Shown here in pieces: positions 14,919 to 21,705 of a DNA stretch of 23,608 bases; position 1 is the stretch's first letter, and each line of letters opens with the position of its first letter. Below the pieces are notes generated by a model. The model had not been told where the DNA came from, did no database searches, and was given only the letters and a program-made list of their open reading frames with translations. The position numbers were made by a program, and so were the translations under genes. This stretch comes from SM23-78 sp041479965 (lineage in GTDB: Archaea > Nanobdellota > Nanobdellia > Woesearchaeales > SM23-78). The DNA lies in NCBI GenBank assembly GCA_041479965.1, contig JBGOZE010000013.1, forward strand, positions 1-23,608, in the 5' to 3' direction.

Positions 14919-14976
14919 ATTGCGGGCGTGCCGGAAGACAAAAACCCTGAGTTTTTGGTCCGCCACGCCACGAATG
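14919..14976 (+). repeat. Duplicated tRNA 5' end with hairpin
   Basis: ATTGCGGGCGTGCCGGA (14919-14935) is repeated exactly at 14991-15007, where it is the start of the tRNA. After the first copy come CAAAAAC (14939-14945), CCTGA and GTTTTTG (14951-14957). Then TCCG-C-CACGCC (14959-14969) pairs back with GGCGTG-C-CGGA of the repeat, giving one long hairpin with a single C-C mismatch. The remaining bases to 14990 are AT-rich with a T7 run. This is a partial duplication of the tRNA, not a second complete tRNA. Confidence 0.7.
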
Positions 14977-15011
14977 ATAAATTTTTTTAGATTGCGGGCG
15001 TGCCGGAGTGG

Positions 15012-15030
15012 CCAAAACCTTTTTTGGTGG
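15012..15030 (+). other. Insert in the tRNA D-loop (possible mini-intron)
   Basis: CCAAAA, CCTT, TTTTGG form a 6-bp hairpin, followed by TGG. GTGG occurs on both sides (15008-15011, 15027-15030). Removing 19 bases leaves AGTGG-CTAGA. Alternatively, a relaxed bulge-helix-bulge with GCCA (15011-15014) and TGGC (15028-15031) would remove 15017-15033 (17 bases), leaving AGTGGCCAA-GACGGG. Either product is an acceptable leucine D-loop. Confidence 0.55.
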
Positions 15031-15082
15031 CTAGACGGGACAGCCTCAAGAGCTGTTGGCTTAGTGCCTACGCAGGTTCGAA

Positions 15083-15189
15083 TACAAAAACAGAGTTTTT
15101 GATTTGACATATAAATTTTCAACAATTTATATGGCACACAAATAAGCAATGCTTATTTGTTGTTCCTCAAAGCTCTGCTTTGACGAAAT
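15083..15189 (+). other. T-loop intron of tRNA-Leu (107 bases)
   Basis: A canonical bulge-helix-bulge can be drawn. Outer helix GCAGG/CCTGT; 3-base bulge ATC (15188-15190); 4-bp helix TTCG (15077-15080) with CGAA (15184-15187); 3-base bulge AAT (15081-15083); inner helix CAAA/TTTG. Cutting after the second base of each bulge removes 15083-15189 and restores a 7-base T-loop TTCGAAC. The intron itself is nearly all hairpins: 15085-15101 (7 bp), 15108-15133 (10 bp), 15138-15160 (10-11 bp), 15168-15182 (6 bp), all perfect. The first and last compete with the inner helix. Confidence 0.7.
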
Positions 15190-15204
15190 CCCTGTCGCCC
15201 GCAG

Positions 15205-15211
15205 TTTTTTT
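15205..15211 (+). terminator. T-tract terminator after tRNA-Leu
   Basis: Seven consecutive T starting two bases after the discriminator base, the usual archaeal stop for tRNA transcription. Confidence 0.6.
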
Positions 15212-15248
15212 CTAATGAAATCCACGAAATACGCTAATAAGAGAAACA

Positions 15249-15258
15249 TTTTTATATT
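15249..15258 (+). promoter_or_regulatory. TATA box of the cohesin-dockerin operon
   Basis: TTTTTATATT about 70 bases before the ATG at 15324; a ribosome site AAGGGTGA lies 5-12 bases before that ATG. The gaps between the next genes are only 64, 27, 8 and 54 bases with no clear terminator, so one transcript could run to 21626. Confidence 0.5.
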
Positions 15259-15323
15259 TCTAAGCCTAAAAATGGATTTAAAAGAATCAATTAATTAAAT
15301 TATCAATAGAGAAGGGTGAAAAT

Positions 15324-15695
15324 ATGGCTAAGAATATGTCTAAAAATAAGTCTAATGCTGACATGTGGCTGGTTGCCCTTGTGGCTTGCGTCGCGATAAT
15401 AGCGATAGTGATAATATCCAAAGGAATCTCTTTTGGGACTGGAAGTTATAGTACTATCACTGGAGAAGTCACGAAGGATTTATCTGAGCGTTGCATGGAT
15501 TCTGACAGCGGACTGGATTATTATGCAGCTGGCAGCATATCAGGCTTCATGCCTAAGAAGTTTGATGCCTATGACCGTTGCGTCTCCAAGACTGTTCTCT
15601 GGGAGACTTACTGCAATAGCGACAATTATGGTTCAGCTGTGCAGTTCACCTGCCCTTATGGCTGTGAGGCCAACAGGTGCAAGGCAGCAGACTAA
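15324..15695 (+). CDS. Membrane-anchored Cys-rich surface protein, 123 aa
   Basis: Residues 1-13 are basic and polar, then one transmembrane helix at about 14-33, then STITGEVT (about 42-49). The outside domain (about 52-120) has six cysteines in a pattern 'C-x-DSDSGLDYYAAG', 'DRC', 'ETYCNSD', 'FTCPYGCEANRC'. This looks like a small disulfide-bonded domain repeatedly seen in DPANN surface proteins (from memory; not searched). It precedes the cohesin lipoprotein gene by 64 bases and may belong to the same operon. The ITG motif links it in style to the surface proteins on the minus strand. Function unknown. Confidence 0.7.
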   Translation: MAKNMSKNKSNADMWLVALVACVAIIAIVIISKGISFGTGSYSTITGEVTKDLSERCMDSDSGLDYYAAGSISGFMPKKFDAYDRCVSKTVLWETYCNSDNYGSAVQFTCPYGCEANRCKAAD

Positions 15696-15759
15696 TTACA
15701 GTCAGTGAAATAAGATAAGGACTGAAAGTAAAACAGACAAACTAGAGGAGGTATAAAAA

Positions 15760-16332
15760 ATGAAGAAGATATGGATGGGATGCGTTTTAATGTTAGTGGT
15801 GCTAATGATAGTTGGCTGCAAGCCTTCTGAGCCAGTTCCTATGTGCGGGGACAAGATTTGCAATGCACAGACAGAGACAGCTGCGAATTGCCCGAGTGAT
15901 TGCCAGGCAGCTGCCAAGGAAGCCAGGCTTTATGTACAGCCAGCCACAGTGAACGTCAATAATGGCGAGATAGTCAGCCTTGATTTCTATGCAGCAGACG
16001 TTTCCAACCTTCTAGGCTACCAGTTCGATTTGACCTATGACCCTGCAGTCCTAGAATTCCAGGAAATCAAAGATGGAAATTTCCTTAGCAACAACGGTAA
16101 TTATCAAGTGTATTGCATTGATTATAAGCTATCAGCAGGCATGATCAAGAACGTCATCTGCGCCAAGCTAGGAGAAGGAGGCTTGTCAGGCACAGGATTA
16201 TTGAAGACCATTACTTTCAAGGCCATCGCTTCTGGTCAGACAGATATAGCTTTGTCCAATGCCAAGCTAGCTGATTCCAAGGCCAATGATATCAAGTTCA
16301 CTGTCGCCAACGGAAATGTTGTAGTCATATAA
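15760..16332 (+). CDS. Cohesin-domain lipoprotein (single-cohesin cell-surface anchor)
   Basis: A 190-residue protein. The signal peptide ends in a lipobox-like IVGC (C20), so the mature protein is probably lipid-linked outside the cell. Residues 28-47 carry MCGDKICNAQTETAANCPSD and a final Cys, a Cys-rich mini-module found in many secreted proteins. Residues about 55-190 are a cohesin domain: 'LYVQPATVNVNNGEIVSLDF', 'LLGYQFDLTYDPAVLEFQEI', 'GTGLLKTITFKA', 'SNAKLADSKANDIKF', 'GNVVVI'. Cohesins bind dockerins with high affinity. The next three genes all encode dockerins, so this is likely their surface receptor (inference). A strong ribosome site, AGAGGAGGT, precedes the ATG. Confidence 0.85.
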   Translation: MKKIWMGCVLMLVVLMIVGCKPSEPVPMCGDKICNAQTETAANCPSDCQAAAKEARLYVQPATVNVNNGEIVSLDFYAADVSNLLGYQFDLTYDPAVLEFQEIKDGNFLSNNGNYQVYCIDYKLSAGMIKNVICAKLGEGGLSGTGLLKTITFKAIASGQTDIALSNAKLADSKANDIKFTVANGNVVVI

Positions 16333-16359
16333 GATTGATACTAGGACAGGTGGGTTAAG

Positions 16360-18339
16360 ATGAAGAAACATTTTATCTTGCTAATTTTATCGCTGGCCTT
16401 GCTTCCAGCCTTTGTGAGCGCTGCGAACTATTATGTTTCCACTAGTGGGAATGACGCAAACGCAGGAACGCAAGCTTCTCCTTGGAGGACCATCCAGCGA
16501 TGCGCGAATGTTGCCCAGGCAGGAGATACATGTTATGTGAGGGCTGGCACTTATAATGAGCAGGTCGAGATCAAGAGTTCTGGCACTCCTGGTAATTACG
16601 TCACCTTCGCAGGCTATCCTTTGGAATCGAGGCCTGTGATGCGAGGCTTTACGTCTGTCTTTAGGAGGTACATAAGGATCATCGGCTTTGAGATAACCCA
16701 TGACAGCACAGCTTTCACCCACGCCTTCGGATGGTATAATACTAATAATTCGATGATATTGAATAATTACATCCATCACATAAAGGGTCAGGCCATAAGG
16801 AATAATATGTATTACGGGCTGTCAAACTACAATGTCATCCGAGATAACGTGATATATTATACTGGTTGCGTCATAGGAGTTTCAGGCGCGTGCGAAGGGC
16901 AAAACGCAATCGCCCTCATCGGCGGCTATAATCTCATAGAATACAACAATATCTCTAAGTCACAGGATTTTGTGGATACCAACGGAGGGCATAACATCAT
17001 GAGGAACAACTACTTGTATGATGCCCTTGATTCTTATTTTCCTGACTGCATCCCTGATGCTGCTCATATTGACAGTTTTCAGCCTTTTGGCATTCCAGGC
17101 TATGACTCTGACCATAACATCTTTGAGAGCAACTGGGCATCTGACAATCTTGAGGCCAATTCTCATTGGCTTCAGATAAGGGATGCGACCCGGTCAGGGG
17201 AAAAGGAGTTCATTGTCAGGGGCAACGTGGCCTTCAGGTTCGGAAGCTATATCGCCCAAATAGGAGGCATAGATTATGTGAGGATTTACAGCAACACTTT
17301 TTCTGATTTCTTTGCTATCTATCCTGATGCACAGAAAGGATGGAGTTGCATGGGTCCAAATACGGAATTTGAGGAGACGGGCGATCCGGACCCTAGCCTG
17401 AATAGCGATTTCTTTAACAACATCTATTATAGGGTGACCAGGCCTGACACCAATCATATGATATATGGTGATCCTACGTCCAACTACACTGCCAGAAACA
17501 ATGCGTGTGAGCAGTCAGGCTCGCATTTCAGCTGCGCAGTCACCTCCAACATCAATTTCGCGGATTATGCGCATGATAATTTCTACCTACAGGAATCTTC
17601 AAACGCAAGGAACGCCGGGAAGAATATAACCATAGTCACTAGCTCTAGTGGGAGCGGGACTTCATTCAACGTAGAAGACGCTAACTTCTTCACTGATGGC
17701 TTTGGCATTGCCGAGGGTGACATGATCAGGGTTGGCTCTAATGGCCCTGTGAGGATCACTAGCATCTCTGGCAACACCCTCACAGTCAATAGGAGCATCA
17801 GTTGGAACAATGGTGACGGAGTTTATTGGAGAAACCAGGATGCTTCTCCTGATATAGGAGCTTTCGAGTATAAGAGTCAAGGGTATGATTATGGCATTTC
17901 TATCAGCAGTCCATCCAATAATCAGCAGGTCAGTGGACTGGTGGTCATATATACCTCGCCTACTAATCCTGAGAACATAAGGTTTGTCTCATTTTACATT
18001 GATGGCATTCCTGTCAATAATGATTTTGATGCTCCTTTTTCCTACACATGGGATGTTTCAGGCTTGTCAGCTGGGAGTTCTCATGTTATTGAGGTCAGGG
18101 CTTATCCATTATACGCGACTACGCAGGTGTCTAAGGGCCAAAAGATTACTGTCACAGTGACTGGTGGTGTTCCAGGCGACCTTAATAGTGATGGCTTTGT
18201 TAATAGCGCTGACTTTTTCATTGTTGTTGGCGACTTTGGCAAGAGTAGCAATTTCAACAATGCCAGGTCAGACACTAACTCTGATAATATAATTGATATT
18301 TATGATGTGGTGTATGTCGCGAGCAGGATGAGTGGATAG
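16360..18339 (+). CDS. Secreted beta-helix (polysaccharide-lyase-like) protein with C-terminal dockerin
   Basis: A 659-residue protein with signal peptide at 1-21. Residues 22-505 form a right-handed parallel beta-helix: opening 'NYYVSTSGNDANAGTQASPW' and 'AGDTCYVRAGTYNEQVEI', many short Asn-ended rungs ('IRDNVIYY', 'MRNNYLYD'), and the family end motif DIGAFEY at 498-504. Such proteins are often pectate or uronate lyases of the PL9-like type, but catalytic residues cannot be assigned by eye. Residues about 510-600 are an Ig-like domain. Residues 606-659 are a dockerin with two calcium loops (D-L-N-S-D-G-x-x-N and D-T-N-S-D-N-x-x-D). The gene follows the cohesin gene by 27 bases with an AGGTGGG ribosome site. 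Confidence 0.85.
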   Translation: MKKHFILLILSLALLPAFVSAANYYVSTSGNDANAGTQASPWRTIQRCANVAQAGDTCYVRAGTYNEQVEIKSSGTPGNYVTFAGYPLESRPVMRGFTSVFRRYIRIIGFEITHDSTAFTHAFGWYNTNNSMILNNYIHHIKGQAIRNNMYYGLSNYNVIRDNVIYYTGCVIGVSGACEGQNAIALIGGYNLIEYNNISKSQDFVDTNGGHNIMRNNYLYDALDSYFPDCIPDAAHIDSFQPFGIPGYDSDHNIFESNWASDNLEANSHWLQIRDATRSGEKEFIVRGNVAFRFGSYIAQIGGIDYVRIYSNTFSDFFAIYPDAQKGWSCMGPNTEFEETGDPDPSLNSDFFNNIYYRVTRPDTNHMIYGDPTSNYTARNNACEQSGSHFSCAVTSNINFADYAHDNFYLQESSNARNAGKNITIVTSSSGSGTSFNVEDANFFTDGFGIAEGDMIRVGSNGPVRITSISGNTLTVNRSISWNNGDGVYWRNQDASPDIGAFEYKSQGYDYGISISSPSNNQQVSGLVVIYTSPTNPENIRFVSFYIDGIPVNNDFDAPFSYTWDVSGLSAGSSHVIEVRAYPLYATTQVSKGQKITVTVTGGVPGDLNSDGFVNSADFFIVVGDFGKSSNFNNARSDTNSDNIIDIYDVVYVASRMSG

Positions 18340-18347
18340 GTGAAAAA

Positions 18348-19709
18348 ATGATGAAGAAGATTTTAATAGGTTCGGTTTTGTTGTTTGTATTATTGCCAGT
18401 TTTTGCATCTGCATATATAATAGTTGACCACACTTCGGTCAGCCAATTTGACCAGATCCCTCAGGAGTGGATTACTGCTGCTAAGAATAACCTTAAGATA
18501 GCCTACGGTCATACTTCCCACGGTAGCCAGCTGATTACTGGCATGAACATGCTTCGCACAGAGAAAGGATCTCTTTACTCTTGGAATAATGGAGGAACAG
18601 GAGGAGCTCTTGATTTAAGGGATTACCCTGGGAACTTTGGCGGGTTAGGGATTGCCAATGACCTCGGCGCCAGTTATGCCGGCGTCCTTAATTATACTGC
18701 CTGGGCAGATGCCACACGCCTATATCTGAACCAGCATCCAGAAGTCAATGTGATCATTTGGTCTTGGTGCTATCAGATGAATACTTATGAGTCTGACATC
18801 AACACCTATCTTACACGAATGCACCAGCTCGAGCATGACTTTCCTAATGTCAAGTTCGTTTATATGACAGGGCACGTAACTGCTGGGCAGGCAATCTGCA
18901 ATAGCACAACGCAATGGGCGTGCGTACATTATATGCGCGCCAGCCAGATACGTAATTTTGTGAATGCCAATAATGGTATACTCTATGATTTCGCTGACAT
19001 TGAAAGCTATGATCCTGGCGGTAATTATTTTGGGGATAAGCTTGTGGATGATGGTTGCAATTATGACAGCAACGGAGATGGCACAACTGATAAGAACTGG
19101 GCTACTGACTGGTGCAGCACTCATTCATGCCTTTCATGTTCTGATTGCGCCCACTCCCAGTGCTTGAACTGTTACATGAAAGGCAAAGCTGCCTGGTGGC
19201 TTTGGGCAAGGCTTGCTGGTTGGACTGGGGTTGGAGGCCAGACTTGCACTGATGCTGATGGCGATGGTTACGGAGTTGGTTGTGCTCTGGGCGCTGACTG
19301 CAATGATAATAATGCAAGTATCAAGCCTGGTGCAACAGAAGTCTGTAATGGTGTTGATGATGATTGTGATAGTAGCATTGATGAAGGCCTCGGCAGCACT
19401 AGCTGTGGCGTTGGCGCTTGTTTGAGGAATGTCCAGAATTGCTTGAACGGCATAGTTCAGGTGTGCTCTCCTGGCTCTCCAGGCACAGAAATCTGCGGGA
19501 ATAGCATTGATGAGGATTGTAACGGCCAAGACCTTGTTTGTGTTCCTGGTGATCTCGACGGCAATGACGTTGTGAATAGTGATGATTTTTTCATCATTGT
19601 TAGCGACTTTGGTAAGAGCAGCGGATTCAATAATGCCAAATCAGACACTAACGCTGACAATATAATTGATATTTATGATGTAGTGTATGTTGCAAGCAGG
19701 TTTACTTAA
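18348..19709 (+). CDS. Secreted putative hydrolase with metal-binding motif and dockerin
   Basis: A 453-residue protein with signal peptide at about 1-22. Residues 23-295 belong to a secreted family with an 'IAYGHTSHGSQL' motif near 50, 'NVIIWSWCYQMN', 'FVYMTGHV' and the ending 'KAAWWLWARLAGW'. The family may have an SGNH-hydrolase-like fold, but I cannot assign the activity. Residues about 298-345 carry a MopE-like calcium-binding segment ('DADGDGYG', 'ADCNDNNASIKPGA', 'EVCNGVDDDCDSSIDEG'), with a further Cys-rich segment to 398. The dockerin is at 401-453, both calcium loops intact. Only 8 bases separate it from the previous gene; the ribosome site overlaps that gene's stop. The start could also be the second Met. 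Confidence 0.8.
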   Translation: MMKKILIGSVLLFVLLPVFASAYIIVDHTSVSQFDQIPQEWITAAKNNLKIAYGHTSHGSQLITGMNMLRTEKGSLYSWNNGGTGGALDLRDYPGNFGGLGIANDLGASYAGVLNYTAWADATRLYLNQHPEVNVIIWSWCYQMNTYESDINTYLTRMHQLEHDFPNVKFVYMTGHVTAGQAICNSTTQWACVHYMRASQIRNFVNANNGILYDFADIESYDPGGNYFGDKLVDDGCNYDSNGDGTTDKNWATDWCSTHSCLSCSDCAHSQCLNCYMKGKAAWWLWARLAGWTGVGGQTCTDADGDGYGVGCALGADCNDNNASIKPGATEVCNGVDDDCDSSIDEGLGSTSCGVGACLRNVQNCLNGIVQVCSPGSPGTEICGNSIDEDCNGQDLVCVPGDLDGNDVVNSDDFFIIVSDFGKSSGFNNAKSDTNADNIIDIYDVVYVASRFT

Positions 19710-19763
19710 GAAAAAATAAGGAATAAAAAATTAAGAAAATAAAAACAAAAAGGGGTAATAAAA

Positions 19764-21626
19764 TTGAAAAAGATTTTTTTATGTGTAATCGTGTTGTTAG
19801 CTGTAATTCTACTAATGCCAGTAATGACCAATGCTGCTCTTATTCCGCCAGAAAGGCTTGTTGCCTGGCAAGGAAATGTTGGGGTAGAAGGCGGGATTCC
19901 CAGTCGGACAACCCAGATTGATTGTACTGCTTCACCTTATAACGCTCACGCTGATGGTCTGAATACTGCAAGTAACATCCAGGCATGCTTGAATGGAATC
20001 GGAGCTAATCAAGTGGCTTATTTGCCAGTTGGTAACTATACTCTGACTGCCACTATTAATATGCCCTCAAATAAGACACTGCGCGGTGCAGGAATGGATT
20101 CTACGATTCTCTTATTCACTACACAATTAGGCACAGACATTTCAATTTATGGTGGCTACACTGACGTCTCTCAAAGCCCAGGGGTTAGCATTGTTTCTGG
20201 CTATACTAAAGGCTCAAATCAACTTGTCCTATCAAGCGCTAGCGGTTTTGTTCCAGGAAGTTTTGTTTATATCACTGAGCTCAATGACCCTTCGATTCCA
20301 GTCAGTGGACTTTGTAACTATTGTGGGCTATATGGCGCAGGTGGAACGCGGACTAGGCTGCAACTAGCTAAGGTTACTGCAGTAAATGGTAATATAATTA
20401 CGATTGATATCCCGATGTATTTTACTTTCTCAAGCTCTAACTCTCCCCAAGCGAACCGAGCTCCATTTAACTATGTCCAGTATGCTGGGATTGAGGATTT
20501 GACAATAAAAAATGTGGGCACAAGCCTTAGCTCGGCAAGAAAGAACGTATTTATGCAGGGAGCTGCGAATTGCTGGGTCAAGAATGTTAAGGCAGAGAAT
20601 TGTGGGACAAGATGCGTGCACATATGGGATGACGTGTACAGGAACGAGATTAGAGACAGTTTTTTCTTAAATGTGATTGACCAGGTAAATAGCGATAAAT
20701 ATGCAGTAGAGGTTTGGGGGGGCTCAGGCAACCTGGTTGAGAATAATCTTTTTAACAATACCGCTAACGGTATACTCACAGTATCTGCGTCAGGGAACGT
20801 TTTCGCCTATAATTATATGCACGGAGTTCACCGCTTGGCAAATGTTGCAGACTGGTTCTGGCCAGATAGCTGGACTCACGGAGAGCATAGCTCATATAAT
20901 CTCTGGGAGGGAAATGACCAAACAGCGCTGGAATGGGATTTCTATTGGGGCAGTAATTCACACAACATCGCATTTAGGAATCGATTTCATGGCATGGATG
21001 CTACCATTAATTATGATCTGCTTAATTTACAGGCAGTCGGCGCCATACAGACGTTTCCCGACAATAACTATATGACTAATATAGGAAACATCCTGGGCAC
21101 GAGCGGGTTTTCAAATATGTATGAAGGAGACGGTGCCTCCGGCACCAGGCCGGTTTGGCGAACAGTCAGGTCATATAACGGAGTCACCAGTGACCAAGAG
21201 TTCACCACTACCTTGCGGCATATGAATTATGATTATTTCACTAATTCTGTCAAGCATTGCGGTGATGCAGGTGAGCCTGGATGTCAAGGAGGTGATGGCA
21301 GCACCAGTCTTCCAGCTTCTCTTTATTTCAGTTCAAAGCCAGCTTGGTGGGGAAACCTAGCCTGGCCTGCTATTGGTCCTGACCTTAATCCTATGAACGG
21401 AACTATTCCTGCTAAGCAGCGATATGATGCTATGATGTCAGGAAGCAATCCTGTGCCAGTTCCTGGTGATCTTGATGGCGATGGATTTGTGAATGAAGAT
21501 GATTTCTTCATCGTCGCAAGTGATTTCGGGAAATCATTAGGATTCAACAATGCTAAGTCAGACACTAATTCTGATGGAATCGTGGATATTTATGATGTGG
21601 TTTATGTAGCGAGCAGGTTTAGCTAA
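19764..21626 (+). CDS. Secreted pectate-lyase-superfamily protein with dockerin
   Basis: A 620-residue protein starting at TTG (19764), which is followed by the MKKIFLCVIV signal peptide (1-24) and preceded by AAGGGG as ribosome site. The 'ADGLNTASNIQACLN', 'VAYLPVGNYTLTATINMPS' and 'KTLRGAGMDSTIL' segments (about 47-115) are typical of pectate-lyase-3/glycosyl-hydrolase-28-type beta-helices. Rungs continue to about 430 ('IEDLTIKN', 'NLVENNLFNN', 'GNVFAYNYMHG'). A 'PASLYFSSKPAWWG' segment near 515 is common at the end of such proteins. Residues 568-620 are the dockerin, nearly identical to the other two. The substrate is unknown. The TTG start may lower expression relative to its neighbours. 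Confidence 0.85.
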   Translation: MKKIFLCVIVLLAVILLMPVMTNAALIPPERLVAWQGNVGVEGGIPSRTTQIDCTASPYNAHADGLNTASNIQACLNGIGANQVAYLPVGNYTLTATINMPSNKTLRGAGMDSTILLFTTQLGTDISIYGGYTDVSQSPGVSIVSGYTKGSNQLVLSSASGFVPGSFVYITELNDPSIPVSGLCNYCGLYGAGGTRTRLQLAKVTAVNGNIITIDIPMYFTFSSSNSPQANRAPFNYVQYAGIEDLTIKNVGTSLSSARKNVFMQGAANCWVKNVKAENCGTRCVHIWDDVYRNEIRDSFFLNVIDQVNSDKYAVEVWGGSGNLVENNLFNNTANGILTVSASGNVFAYNYMHGVHRLANVADWFWPDSWTHGEHSSYNLWEGNDQTALEWDFYWGSNSHNIAFRNRFHGMDATINYDLLNLQAVGAIQTFPDNNYMTNIGNILGTSGFSNMYEGDGASGTRPVWRTVRSYNGVTSDQEFTTTLRHMNYDYFTNSVKHCGDAGEPGCQGGDGSTSLPASLYFSSKPAWWGNLAWPAIGPDLNPMNGTIPAKQRYDAMMSGSNPVPVPGDLDGDGFVNEDDFFIVASDFGKSLGFNNAKSDTNSDGIVDIYDVVYVASRFS

Positions 21627-21659
21627 TTTTTATTTGAATATTAAAGAAAAAAAGAAAAG

Positions 21660-21672
21660 TATATATATAATG
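21660..21672 (+). promoter_or_regulatory. TATA box for the large cohesin gene
   Basis: TATATATATAA-type run about 40 bases before the ATG at 21706, with ribosome site GAGGGTGGTG at 21691-21700. The large cohesin gene may thus also be transcribed separately from the upstream dockerin genes. Confidence 0.6.
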
Positions 21673-21705
21673 TAATTCAATTGAACATAAGAGGGTGGTG
21701 TATTC

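Larger units (their letters stand above)
14994..15203 (+). tRNA. tRNA-Leu(CAA) with T-loop intron and D-loop insert
   Basis: Acceptor stem GCGGGCG (14994-15000) pairs with CGCCCGC (15196-15202); discriminator A at 15203; CCA is not encoded. The D-stem is CCG/CGG. The anticodon stem ACAGC/GCTGT (15040-15056) encloses CTCAAGA, anticodon CAA at 15047-15049. A long variable arm with GGC/GCC marks a class II leucine tRNA. T-stem GCAGG (15072-15076) pairs with CCTGT (15191-15195). The gene is interrupted twice, by a 17-19 base insert in the D-loop and a 107-base intron in the T-loop; without them the tRNA is 84-86 bases, normal for tRNA-Leu. There is no intron at the common 37/38 site. A T7 tract follows. 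Confidence 0.85.

Noticed and set aside
14919..14990. A second, separate tRNA gene
   Set aside because: Only the first 14 bases of the tRNA (plus ATT) are duplicated; there is no anticodon arm or T-arm.
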